Under the pieces are notes generated by a model. That model was given only the letters and a program-made list of their open reading frames with translations, ran no database searches and had not been told where the DNA came from. A DNA stretch of 64,000 nt. Source: Candidatus Alloclostridium intestinigallinarum. Its GTDB lineage: Bacteria; Bacillota; Clostridia; Christensenellales; UBA3700. Location of the stretch: the NCBI GenBank assembly GCA_904382605.1, contig CAJFJA010000002.1, positions 1 through 64,000 of the forward strand. Reading direction: 5' to 3'. Each line of letters begins with the position of its first letter. Position 1 is the stretch's first letter. The position numbers were made by a program, and so were the translations under genes. Positions 7,748 to 17,800 of the stretch are shown piece by piece.

Positions 7748-9997
7748 ATGACCGGGCAACAGGAAAGAGAGATAATAGAAGCGCTGCTCAAAGAGCGCGG
7801 TATAGGCGACGGCGAAAGGCTGAAATTCTTTTCGCCCTCGCTCGGCGACCTCTGTCCGCTTGAAAACTACGAGGGGCTTGAGGAAGTCGCCGCGCGCCTT
7901 ACGCAGGCGATAAGGGAAAGGCAGAAGATAATCATATACGGCGACTACGACTGCGACGGACTGTGCGCCACCGCCATATTGTACGAGTATCTTACTTCCG
8001 CGGGCGCGGAGTGCGGCTATTATATCCCCGACAGGCACACGGAAGGGTACGGACTCAACTTCAACGCCCTCACCGACATAGCCGAGCGCGAATTTCCCGA
8101 CCTGATAATCAGCGTGGACTGCGGCATAACTTCCGTGGAAGAGGTGCGCTTTGCACAGGAAGATCTGGGCATAGATATGATAATCACAGACCACCACGAG
8201 CCTGCGGCGGAGCTGCCCGACTGTCCCGTTTTCGACCCCAAACTCAGCGAAGGGGACGTATGCCGCGACCTTTGCGGCGCGGGGGTGGCGTTCCGCCTGG
8301 TGCAGGCGCTGGATAAACGCGCGGCGGAGAAGTTTCTGGACATAGCCGCCATAGCGACGGTTGCGGACGTAGTGCCGCTCACGGGCGACAACAGGGTGAT
8401 AACTTCGCTGGGACTTGCCTTGCTGAACAAGCGCAGGCGCAGAGGGCTGAACATACTTATCGACAGCTGCGTGAAGGGTGCCGTCACCGCACGCGACATA
8501 GCCTTTAAGCTGGGACCCAGGATAAACGCCACGGGCAGGGTGGAAACGGCGTACGAAACGGTGGCGCTGTTTTACGAAAAGGACGCCTTTTTGCTGGAAA
8601 CGCTGGTAAAGAACATAAACGAATGTAACGAACGGCGCAAGCAGTTCACCGCCGACCTGACCCGCGCGTGCGTGGAAAAACTGCAGAACACCGACCTGTC
8701 TGGCAAGCGGATAATCGTGCTTTACGACCCGTATTGGGACGACGGGGTGCTGGGCATAACGGCTTCGCGCCTTACAGAGCTTTACAACCGTCCCGTCATA
8801 CTTATAACGGACAGCAACGGCGAGGCGAAAGGTTCGGGCAGGAGCGTGGAAGGGGTGGATATTCTCGACTGCGTGCGCGCGTGCTCGTCCTATCTCGTCA
8901 GATTCGGCGGACATAAGCGCGCGTGCGGAATCACCATAAAAAAATCGCTGATAAAGGAATTCGACTTTGTCATAAACCGCTGTTGCGAGAATAAATATCC
9001 CGCATTCACGCCGCGCTACAAGCAGACGCAGGGCATAGAGATAGAGCTTCCGTGCAGTGCGGAATTTGCGGAAGCGCTTTCGCGGTTCGAGCCGTGCGGA
9101 GAGGGAAATCCGCGCCCCGTGTTCACGGCGGAGGCGGAACGCGGCGCATTTACGCGCATGGGCGGCGGCGCGCACGTAAAAGAGAGCCTTAGTAACGGGT
9201 GCGAGATGGTGCAGTTTTACGCGGGCGACAGGGTGCAGTGGTATAACAGCGCGGCGAAAAAGAAGTTCGCCTTCAACGTGGAATATTCCGTGTTCAACAA
9301 CGTCGGGCGGGCGAGCCTTATGATTGCGGACGCATATCCCGTGCAGGCGCCTCCCGGGCAGCTGCTGCTTTCGTCCTATCTCAAAATGAGCGCGGGCGGC
9401 GGAGAAAACTCGGTATTTTCGCCCGAAAGCATAGACGAAGAGGGAATAAAGGCGTTGAAGGGAAAGGGCGTGTGCATAGTGGCGAATTCCGCCGCGGGAG
9501 CGCGCCTTGCCGAACGCGCCGGCGAAGGTTTTCTGACCGCTTACGGCAGACCTTACACGCCCTGTCCGTACGATACCGTGATATACGGACTGGATACGGA
9601 CGCGGACCTTGCGGGGTTCAGCCACGTCGTATTTGCGGAAATGCCGCTGCTTGAAGGCGGAATAGACAGACTGACGTTGAACAAAAACTGCCGCGTATAC
9701 GTCGCCGGCGGCTGTCCCGAAGGACTTGCCGCGCCTTCGTACGAAGAGTTGGGCGAAGCGTATAAGGCGGTCAGAAGCTGTCTTAAAATAAAGCAGGGCG
9801 CGAACGAAGCGTCGCTGTACAACGCGGCGGGAAAGGCGCTCGGTTGGGAAAAATTTATCGCCTGCCTATTTACCTTTGTCGATTTAGGTATTATAATATA
9901 TGATGGCGGAGGTTTTAATCTGCCGGAAACGTTGCGCAGGCGCGAGCTTGCCGAGAGCAGACTTTACAGACGATTGAAAGAGGAATACGATGGATAA
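7748..9997 (+). CDS. recJ: Single-stranded-DNA exonuclease RecJ
   Basis: A 749-residue 5'-3' single-strand exonuclease for recombination and repair. DHH-superfamily motifs are clear: YGDYDCDG (64-71), SVDCGIT and TDHHEP with D148-H149-H150. They are followed by DHHA1-type sequence (GSGRSVEGVDI, RFGGHKRACG) and an OB-like region. I chose the ATG at 7748 (MTGQQER). The frame is open upstream to 7607, but that extension is Arg-rich, overlaps secF and spans the terminator and promoter. No Shine-Dalgarno sequence precedes the chosen start, so the mRNA may be near-leaderless. The last 8 bp overlap relA. Confidence 0.93.
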   Translation: MTGQQEREIIEALLKERGIGDGERLKFFSPSLGDLCPLENYEGLEEVAARLTQAIRERQKIIIYGDYDCDGLCATAILYEYLTSAGAECGYYIPDRHTEGYGLNFNALTDIAEREFPDLIISVDCGITSVEEVRFAQEDLGIDMIITDHHEPAAELPDCPVFDPKLSEGDVCRDLCGAGVAFRLVQALDKRAAEKFLDIAAIATVADVVPLTGDNRVITSLGLALLNKRRRRGLNILIDSCVKGAVTARDIAFKLGPRINATGRVETAYETVALFYEKDAFLLETLVKNINECNERRKQFTADLTRACVEKLQNTDLSGKRIIVLYDPYWDDGVLGITASRLTELYNRPVILITDSNGEAKGSGRSVEGVDILDCVRACSSYLVRFGGHKRACGITIKKSLIKEFDFVINRCCENKYPAFTPRYKQTQGIEIELPCSAEFAEALSRFEPCGEGNPRPVFTAEAERGAFTRMGGGAHVKESLSNGCEMVQFYAGDRVQWYNSAAKKKFAFNVEYSVFNNVGRASLMIADAYPVQAPPGQLLLSSYLKMSAGGGENSVFSPESIDEEGIKALKGKGVCIVANSAAGARLAERAGEGFLTAYGRPYTPCPYDTVIYGLDTDADLAGFSHVVFAEMPLLEGGIDRLTLNKNCRVYVAGGCPEGLAAPSYEELGEAYKAVRSCLKIKQGANEASLYNAAGKALGWEKFIACLFTFVDLGIIIYDGGGFNLPETLRRRELAESRLYRRLKEEYDG

Positions 9998-12143
9998 ACA
10001 GGAATTTCTCGAAAAGGCAAAAGAAGTGTACAAACCCGCCTCGTACGCGCGCATAGTCAAGGCGTTCGAGTATGCCGAGGAGCGGCACAAGGACCAGTAC
10101 CGTCTGTCCGGGGAGCCTTATATAGCCCACCCGGTGGAAGTTGCCGCCATTTTAATGGATCTTGGCATGGACAAGAACAGCATCATAGCCGCGCTTTTGC
10201 ACGACGTGGTGGAGGATACGGGCGCCAAGGAAAGCGAAATAAAGGAAAAATTCGGCGGCACGGTGACTTCGCTAGTGCACGGCGTTACCAAGCTGAGCAT
10301 GCTCAACTTCAAGTCTAAGGAAGAAGCGCAGGCGGAAAATTACCGACGTATGTTCCTTGCCATGTCCAACGACATACGCGTGATAATCATCAAACTTGCG
10401 GACAGGCTGCACAATATGCGCACGCTTTCGTTCAAAGACCCCGCCTCCCGACAGCGTATTGCCCAGGAAACGCTGGATATATACGCGCCCATCGCCGCCC
10501 GTCTGGGTATTGCGAGCATAAAGGGAGAGCTTGAAGACCTTGCCCTGAAATATCTCCACCCCGAAGATTACAAGTATATCGCGAACAAGGTGGCGGCGAC
10601 TTCCGACGAGCGCGTACAGTTCGTCAACAGGATAATCGCGCGCATAGACGCGAAATTGAAGGAAATAGGCATAAAGGCGGAGATAAACGGACGTCCCAAG
10701 CATTTTTACAGCATATGGCGTAAAATGAAAAAGGGCAAGTCGTTCGAGGAGATATACGACCTGCACGCCATAAGAATAATAGTCGACACGGTCAAGGACT
10801 GCTACGAGGTTTTAGGCACTATCCACACCATGTGGAAGCCGCTTCCTTACCGCTTCAAGGACTACATCTCCGTGCCCAAATCCAATATGTACCAGTCGCT
10901 GCACACCACCGTTCTGAGCAGCGTGGGCGTGCCGTTTGAAATACAGATAAGAACGCACGAAATGCACCGCATAGCCGAATACGGTATTGCCGCGCACTGG
11001 AAGTACAAGCAGGGCGAGAAGTTCTCCACCGACGCCAACGACCAGAAACTTGCCTGGATACGCAACGTCATGGAACTGCAAAGCGAGGTGGACGATTCGT
11101 CCGAATTCCTCGATATGCTCAAACTCGACCTCTACCAGGACCAGGTTTACGTCTTTACCCCCGCGGGCGACGTCGTCAACCTGCCCAGCGGCTCCACGGG
11201 CATAGACTTTGCCTACAACGTGCACAGCGAGGTGGGCAACAAGTGCGTGGGAATAAAGATAAATTCCAAAATGGCGCACCTGAACACGCCTTTATCCAAC
11301 GGCGACGTGGTGGAAGTCATCACTTCAAGCGCGTCAAAAGGTCCTTCGCGCGACTGGCTGAATTTTGTCGTCACCCCGTCGGCAAAGGCGAAGATACGCG
11401 CCTTCTTCAAAAAGGAGATGAAGGAGGACAATATCCGCCGCGGCAAGGATATGCTGGAAAAAGAGGCGAAGCGGCGCGGCTACAACCTCGGCGAGCTTAT
11501 GGCGTGCGAGGAGTGGAAGGGCTATATACAGAAGAAGTACAACACCACCCAGGCGGACGAGATTTTCGCCATGATAGGTTACGGCGGACTTACCACCAAC
11601 CAGGTAGTGGTGAAGATGATAGACTGCTTCAAAAGCCATATCGAACAGGGCAACGTGCTCGACATCAAGCCCGCGCGCGCGGAGGGCGGCACGGGCGGCG
11701 GCAGCGGCGTGCTCATAAAGGGATACGACGGCTTTTTAATACGCTTTTCACATTGCTGCAATCCGCTTCCGGGCGATAAAATTGTGGGCTATGTGTCGCG
11801 CGGCAGGGGCGTTTCCATTCACAGGGCGGACTGTCCCAACGTGGCGACGTATGAGCCGGAACGGCTTATCGAAGCAAGCTGGCCCGCCGGCATAGGCGAA
11901 AAGTTCACCGCTTCCGTCAACATAGAAGGCGACGACAGGACGGGACTTTTCAGCGACGTGGCGACCATGCTGAACAATATGAAGATATACATGACGGGCA
12001 TTTCCGCCAAGGCGGATAAGGAAGTCGGCACCGCGGTGGTCACCGTAACCATGGAAGTGGACAACCTTGATACGCTCGATTACGTCATCAACAAACTGCG
12101 CTCGATAAAGGGCGTGTATAACGTTTACAGGAAGAGCAAATAA
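9990..12143 (+). CDS. relA: Bifunctional (p)ppGpp synthase/hydrolase RelA/SpoT
   Basis: A 717-residue Rel-type stringent-response enzyme. It has an N-terminal HD hydrolase domain (HPVEVA, then H71-D72 in LLHDVVEDT), a synthetase domain (about 230-345, with YQSLHTTV), a TGS domain (about 385-450, YVFTPAGDV onward), a helical region with a CCNPLPGD motif, and a C-terminal ACT domain (about 640-717). Because the HD residues are intact it is probably able to hydrolyse as well as make ppGpp. It overlaps recJ by 8 bp and dtd by 1 bp. In many Clostridia apt sits between recJ and relA; it is absent here. Confidence 0.95.
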   Translation: MDKQEFLEKAKEVYKPASYARIVKAFEYAEERHKDQYRLSGEPYIAHPVEVAAILMDLGMDKNSIIAALLHDVVEDTGAKESEIKEKFGGTVTSLVHGVTKLSMLNFKSKEEAQAENYRRMFLAMSNDIRVIIIKLADRLHNMRTLSFKDPASRQRIAQETLDIYAPIAARLGIASIKGELEDLALKYLHPEDYKYIANKVAATSDERVQFVNRIIARIDAKLKEIGIKAEINGRPKHFYSIWRKMKKGKSFEEIYDLHAIRIIVDTVKDCYEVLGTIHTMWKPLPYRFKDYISVPKSNMYQSLHTTVLSSVGVPFEIQIRTHEMHRIAEYGIAAHWKYKQGEKFSTDANDQKLAWIRNVMELQSEVDDSSEFLDMLKLDLYQDQVYVFTPAGDVVNLPSGSTGIDFAYNVHSEVGNKCVGIKINSKMAHLNTPLSNGDVVEVITSSASKGPSRDWLNFVVTPSAKAKIRAFFKKEMKEDNIRRGKDMLEKEAKRRGYNLGELMACEEWKGYIQKKYNTTQADEIFAMIGYGGLTTNQVVVKMIDCFKSHIEQGNVLDIKPARAEGGTGGGSGVLIKGYDGFLIRFSHCCNPLPGDKIVGYVSRGRGVSIHRADCPNVATYEPERLIEASWPAGIGEKFTASVNIEGDDRTGLFSDVATMLNNMKIYMTGISAKADKEVGTAVVTVTMEVDNLDTLDYVINKLRSIKGVYNVYRKSK

Positions 12144-12580
12144 TGCGCGCGATAGTCCAGAGGATAAACAGCTGCGTTCTGAGCGTGGACGGAAAGGAAG
12201 TCAGCCGCTGCGGCTTCGGCTACCTCGTTCTGCTCGGCTTTACGCAGGGTGATACGAGGGAAAAGGCGGATTATATAGTGAACCGCATAGTGAATATGCG
12301 CATTTTCCGCGACGGGGAAGGCAAGCTGAATCTCAGTCTTAAAGAAGTGGGCGGGCAGGTGATGGCGGTTTCCAACTTCACCCTTTACGCCAATCCCGCA
12401 ACGGGCAGACGCCCGGACTTTTCCAGCGCGCTCAACCACGCGGAGGCAAAACCTCTTTACGATTATACGGTAAATAAATTCAAGGAGTTGCTCGGCAACG
12501 TCGCTCAGGGCGCTTTCGGGGAGCATATGCACCTTGAAACCAATCTCGACGGGCCGGTAACGGTGGTATTCGAAAAATGA
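12143..12580 (+). CDS. dtd: D-aminoacyl-tRNA deacylase
   Basis: A 145-residue proofreading enzyme that hydrolyses D-amino acids, and glycine, from mischarged tRNAs. It shows the family motifs SNFTLYA with GRRPDF (the usual form is SQFTLYA...RPSF) and the C-terminal DGPVTVV corresponding to the Gly-cisPro-type N-DGPVT motif. The helix normally reading FGADM is FGEHM here. It starts at the relA stop (TAATG) and overlaps the next gene by 4 bp. Length is normal. Confidence 0.93.
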   Translation: MRAIVQRINSCVLSVDGKEVSRCGFGYLVLLGFTQGDTREKADYIVNRIVNMRIFRDGEGKLNLSLKEVGGQVMAVSNFTLYANPATGRRPDFSSALNHAEAKPLYDYTVNKFKELLGNVAQGAFGEHMHLETNLDGPVTVVFEK

Positions 12581-13206
12581 TACAGATAGGAAAACTCGCT
12601 TTGGGACTGATGGAAGTCAACTGTTATTTCGTGCGCAACACTGGAAGCCGCGAATGTGTGGTAATAGACCCCGGCGACAGGTTCAAAAAGATAAAAAATT
12701 ATATAGACGAAAACGACCTTGACGTAAAGGCGATACTGCTCACGCACGGGCATTACGACCATATCGGACAGACTAAGGCGTTAAAAGAACTTACGGGCGC
12801 GGAAATATATATCCACGCGCTCGACAAGGACAAACTTGTCGATCCGGATAAAAGTCTGGCGTCGTTCAGCTTCGCAAAATGCGAGCCTGCTCCCGCAGAC
12901 GTGCTTTTGCAGGGCGGGGAAGTGCTGCATATCGCGGGAATGGATATAAAGGTTATCCACACCCCGGGGCACTCCTCCGGCGGCGTGTGCTATATAATAG
13001 AAAACTCGATTTTCTGCGGCGACATAATCTTTTGCGGCGGCTCTTACGGCAGGTACGATTTTTACGACGGAAACTTCGGCGAACTTTGCGATTCCGTAAA
13101 CAAAATACTCTCCATTCCGGGAAACTTCGATATATATCCCGGACACGGAGAACCCACGTCTTCGCAGGCGGAAAGGGCGTTGAATCCGCTTTATAAAAAG
13201 GTATGA
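12577..13206 (+). CDS. MBL-fold metallo-hydrolase (GloB-like)
   Basis: A 209-residue metallo-beta-lactamase-fold hydrolase. The metal site is visible: HGHYDH (HxHxDH) near 52-57, then HTPGHSSGG, FCGDIIF and a final YPGHGEPT. The size and motifs fit the hydroxyacylglutathione hydrolase-like group that is conserved beside dtd and hemZ in Clostridia. The substrate is not known, and glyoxalase II activity should not be assumed. It overlaps dtd and hemZ by 4 bp each, so it belongs to the recJ-hemZ operon. Confidence 0.9.
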   Translation: MIQIGKLALGLMEVNCYFVRNTGSRECVVIDPGDRFKKIKNYIDENDLDVKAILLTHGHYDHIGQTKALKELTGAEIYIHALDKDKLVDPDKSLASFSFAKCEPAPADVLLQGGEVLHIAGMDIKVIHTPGHSSGGVCYIIENSIFCGDIIFCGGSYGRYDFYDGNFGELCDSVNKILSIPGNFDIYPGHGEPTSSQAERALNPLYKKV

Positions 13207-14630
13207 AATTTATCTGCAACAGGGAAAACATAAGCGCCGACGTCGCCGAAATAATACGCGCTTTCGACCCGCGCGCCCTTGAAACGGACGGGGGCGGTGA
13301 AGTGCGCCTTACCTTTACGCGGGCGGAAAATTCAGCCGAAATATTGCTGGAATATTATGAATCGGAAAATACGCCGAAATATACTTTTGAAAAACGCGTT
13401 AATTTAGAACACTTTTCCTGCCCGGAAGAGGAAAAGCGTATGGTAAAGCGTGAAGCAAAGGTAATGCTTTACGACCTTATGGCGCGCATATATAATACTG
13501 TCCTTCCCTACGGCTCGCTTACCGGCGTGCGCCCCACCAAACTTTACAGGGAAGTGTCGGGCGCGGGAGGGGACGCGTATAAATACTTTACCGAATATCT
13601 GCGCGTAAGGCGCGACAAGGCGGAACTTGTCAAAAGCGTCTGCGCCGCCCAGGAAGGGCTGATAAGCGGCGATAAAAGGGATATAGATTTATTCGTAAAC
13701 ATTCCCTTCTGCACAACGCGGTGCAGTTACTGTTCGTTTATCTCTGCGGAGATAGGCAGGGTGAAAAAATTTATCCCCGGCTATGTGGAACTGCTTGTGA
13801 AGGAGATAGAGGACGCGCGCCGTCTTATAGCGGAATACGGCTATTTGCTGCGCGCCGTCTACGTGGGAGGCGGCACGCCCACTTCGCTGGAAGATAAGGA
13901 CTTTTTGCGGGTGATGAGGGCGCTCAATGGCGTGGGAACGGAATTCACCGTGGAAGCGGGCAGACCCGATACCATCACTTACGATAAGTTGAAAATTATG
14001 GACGATATGGGAGTGACGCGCATTTCCGTCAATCCCCAGTCGCTGAATGACAAGACGATTGCGCTTATCGGAAGAGGGCATACCGCCGCCGACTTTTACG
14101 CCGCTTACGACATGGCGCGCAAGTTTTCCTTCGACGTAAACTGCGACCTTATCGCCGGGCTTCCCGGCGAGGAGGCGGAGGACTTTGCCCGCACCGCGGA
14201 CGGCATATTCGCCCTTCGTCCCGAAAACGTCACCGTACACACCCTCGCGCTTAAAAAAGGTTCGGGACTTAAACTCGCCGGATACGACAACCGCGCTTCC
14301 GACGTGGGCGCCATGGTGGACTACGCCCGCTCGCTTGCCGGCGGAAACGGCTATCTGCCTTACTATATGTACCGCCAGAAGTATATGAGCGGCAACCTGG
14401 AAAACGTCGGTTACTGCCTTCCCGGCAGACAGTGCGTTTACAATATCGACGTAATGGAGGAGTGCGCAAGCATAATCGCCTGCGGCGCGGGCGGCATAAG
14501 CAAACTTTACGTTCCCGAGGAAAACAGGCTCGAACGGCTCGCAGACCCCAAGGGCATAGACGTCTACCTGCAGCGCGGAGATTCGCTGGCGGAGGCAAAA
14601 CGCGGCTTTTTCCCCTGCCTGAAAGGATAA
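13203..14630 (+). CDS. hemZ: Coproporphyrinogen III dehydrogenase-like radical SAM protein HemZ
   Basis: A 475-residue radical SAM protein of the oxygen-independent coproporphyrinogen oxidase family, HemZ subgroup. The motif CTTRCSYC (Cx3Cx2C) lies near 172-179. It is followed by YVGGGTPTSL and by the HemN-type segments NPQSLND and DLIAGLPGE. An N-terminal domain of about 150 residues precedes the SAM barrel, as in other HemZ proteins. Nothing else in the window is a haem-synthesis gene, so the actual reaction in this organism is uncertain. It is the last gene of the recJ operon; no strong terminator is visible before the next promoter at 14820. Confidence 0.9.
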   Translation: MKFICNRENISADVAEIIRAFDPRALETDGGGEVRLTFTRAENSAEILLEYYESENTPKYTFEKRVNLEHFSCPEEEKRMVKREAKVMLYDLMARIYNTVLPYGSLTGVRPTKLYREVSGAGGDAYKYFTEYLRVRRDKAELVKSVCAAQEGLISGDKRDIDLFVNIPFCTTRCSYCSFISAEIGRVKKFIPGYVELLVKEIEDARRLIAEYGYLLRAVYVGGGTPTSLEDKDFLRVMRALNGVGTEFTVEAGRPDTITYDKLKIMDDMGVTRISVNPQSLNDKTIALIGRGHTAADFYAAYDMARKFSFDVNCDLIAGLPGEEAEDFARTADGIFALRPENVTVHTLALKKGSGLKLAGYDNRASDVGAMVDYARSLAGGNGYLPYYMYRQKYMSGNLENVGYCLPGRQCVYNIDVMEECASIIACGAGGISKLYVPEENRLERLADPKGIDVYLQRGDSLAEAKRGFFPCLKG

Positions 14631-14819
14631 GCGTATATTTTCCGCTTTTTTGAAAATTTTCGCAAAAACGACGGAAGTTTATCTTTTTTGAACGGCAAAT
14701 TCTTCAATCTGCCTTTATTTTTCCGCGTTTTATTGCCTCTGCAACGCGCTTTTGCAAAGTTTGGGTAATATTTTTACGGAAAAATCGGGCAATATACATA
14801 CAATTGCCTATATTTGTTA

Positions 14820-14848
14820 TTGACTTTTCGGTTTACACATAATATAAT
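14820..14848 (+). promoter_or_regulatory. Promoter of the large surface-protein gene
   Basis: TTGACT (14820-14825), 17-bp spacer and TATAAT (14843-14848), 50 bp before the ATG at 14899. The rest of 14631-14898 is AT-rich and shows no gene. Confidence 0.75.
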
Positions 14849-14898
14849 TATATTAAACGTGAGGGTTTCTCTGCGTATTTTAAGTATGAGGTTAAGTT

Positions 14899-17800
14899 AT
14901 GAGGGAATTTTCAGACAGGAAAACTTCTCCCGCCAAAGTTTTAATGGCGGTGCTTTTGATTGCGGCTGTCGTTTTTGCCGTCTTATCTCCGCTGTATATT
15001 GCGAATAACGTGGCTTCCGCCGAGGCGTGGCCTTCGGGGTATGCGACGACATATACGTACGAACGCGGTTTTACGGCAGAGCCGGGCAGTATCACGAAAG
15101 TCGTATACAACGACGTGGAGTATGATTCCGGAATTCCCGAATCGCTGGGCGTTGTCAACTCCACCGCGGCGGGTATGGAATTCGGCGGTTTCGAAATAGG
15201 CGGACGCACGGTCGCCACGCTTACCGCTCCCGGCGAACTTACGGTTACGGATACCGCGTTCTTCGGAACGGGCGGCGGCACGGTTACGCTTACCCCCGTA
15301 TTTACCGAAACGGTCTACACGGTTACATACGATCCGAATCTGCCCGACGGGGAAACCTGGACAAACCCCAATCCGGCGACTTACGATATATCCGACGGTT
15401 CGGTTTCACTTACCGCTCCCACCCGTACGGGATATACTTTCACCGGCTGGGAGATTGAAAATGCTCCCGGAACGCAACTGATCACTTCGCTCGATTCCTA
15501 CATTGCGGGACTCGTGGCGGATAACGAGATAAATCTCACCGCGCAATGGGCGGAACGCACTTACAGCCTGGTCGTGTCCATAGAAGGACAGCAGAGCGCC
15601 GTTTACAACGCGGCGGCGGGTACTCCCATAGGCGCTTACATGGGCAGCTATTCGCACCCCGCGGCTCCTTCGGGAATGGAATTCGTCGGGTGGAGAATAG
15701 ACGGTGAAATCATAACCGACCTTTCCGCATATCCGATGCCCGCGAAAAACGTCACCGTTGAAGCGGTGTTCGCCGCTCCCCGGATAGTCGTTCCCGTCGA
15801 TATCAGACTTGCCGACGTTTCCGGCGGAACTTATACCACGCACAACGAATCCGTTACGGTGACCGCGGGAGCGTACACTCCCTCGCAGCTTGCCGCGATG
15901 CTTTCTTCCGCGTCGCGTACCGGTTTCAGCAGGGAGAGCGTCGTGTGGGCGGATGACGGTACCACCGCGCAGAGGCAGATTGACGCGGGCGCGGACGGCG
16001 CGGACTTCAGAATTACCTGCACCTACGACCGCATGAGCTATACGATAACCGTAAATTACCGCTACGACCTTGACGGCGACGGCGTTGCCGACGATATCAA
16101 CGGCGACGGAGAAGCGGACAGCGTGGCAACTCCCGCGCACGCCCAGGCGGTTTACGGCGCGACTTACAGCGTAAGTTCTCCCGAGGTGTCGGGACTTCAG
16201 GCAATACAGTCCGCTGTCACCGGAACCGCAACGGGTGATACCATAGTGGAAGTGCGCTATACCACCGCTCCCGAAAAGCGCACCGCTTCCGTGGCGGGTA
16301 TAGGCGGCACCGTCCAGAACGATAAAGGCGGTCTGCTCGACACGTCCGTGACCGTCGGCTGGGATACGGCGGCGGCAGGTTCGCACTCGGCAATCGCCGC
16401 TACCACGAACAGGGAAGCATACGGCGTACTCAATATCGACATAGTCAGCGCGGAAAACGCGGTGTTCGGCGTGCGCGGCGTTTATACCGTCACGGTCGAT
16501 CTGGGCGAGTCGATGAGTAATATTGATAATTATATTGTATATAAAATAAGCGACGACGGCACTTACGCGCCGGTTGCGGTCAGAATGGACGGCAGCAAGT
16601 TGCAGCTGACCATAGATTCTTCCGGCGATTATCTCGTGGTCGGCACCACCGTGCCCATGGATCCCACTCTGATATGGGTGATAGTGGGACTGCTTATTTT
16701 CATAATTCTGCTGATAATCATTCTCATACTCATACTCCTGCTCGTCAGGAAGAAGTCAGTAACGCTCGTGACGGGCGTTGAAGGCGCGGAGCCTACGACC
16801 ATCAAGGCTAAGAAAGGCAGCATTATAGAACTGCCCGTACCCGAGGAAAGAGAAGGACTCGTGTTCGCCGGCTGGTATCTGGACGAAGAATGCACGCAGC
16901 CCGTACAGCTCGAACCCGAAGAAGAGGAGAAGGCGGAAGACGGCGGCAGTCCCGAAAATCCCGACGATACTCCGGACGGCGGAGCCGCGGCGGATATAGC
17001 GGAAGAAGCCAAGCCCAAAGACGAAGTCAAGCCCGAAGACGAAGTCAAGCCCGAAGACGAGGTCAAGCCCGAAGACGAAGTCAAGCCCGAAGACGAGGTC
17101 AAGCCCGAAGACGAGGCTAAACCCGAAGACGAGGTCAAACCCGAAGAAGAGGTTAAACCCGAAGAAGAGGCAAAGCCCGAAGAGGAAGTCAAGCCCGAGG
17201 AAGAGGCTAAACCCGAAGACGAGGCTAAACCCGAAGAAGAGATAAGAATTTACGACGAGCCGGGCGGCAGAGATGTCACCGACGATCAGCAGGGAGGAGG
17301 CGACGGCAACGCTATGAGTTCCAAACGTGCAAAGAAGGCGAAGAATAAGCACCGTTCCGTTCAGGAGGAAGCGGCGGAAGCCGCTCCCGAAGCGGAAACT
17401 CTCGCGCAGGAAGAAGCTCAGGTGAGAGAAGAACTGTCCGGGCAGGCTGTTTCCGAAGAAGAAAATGCGGAAGGCGTTTCCGCGGAAACGCCCGCCGAAG
17501 AGGCGGCGGAAGAAGCGGCGCCCGCGGCGGAAGCGGAGATAACTTTGGCGGAAGCCGCAACGGAAACGGAAGCCGCAACGGAAACGGAAGAAGCGGCGGC
17601 GGAAGAAGTTGCCGCAGAAGAAACGGCGGCGGAAGAAGTTGCCGCGGAAGAAACGGCGGCGGAAGAAACGGCGGCGGAAGAGACGACCGCGGAAGCGCCC
17701 GAAGAAGCGTCCGCCGTGGAGGAAGGCGAAACGTATTACGCCGACGCGGAAGAAGCCGCGCCCGCCGCGGAGGAGATACCCGTTCTGCCCGAGGTGATGC

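Noticed and set aside
7553..9625. Long open frame antisense to recJ (690 codons)
   Set aside because: The opposite-strand frame is kept open by GC-rich codon bias; the translation is Arg/His/Tyr-rich with no domain, while RecJ motifs on the plus strand are complete.
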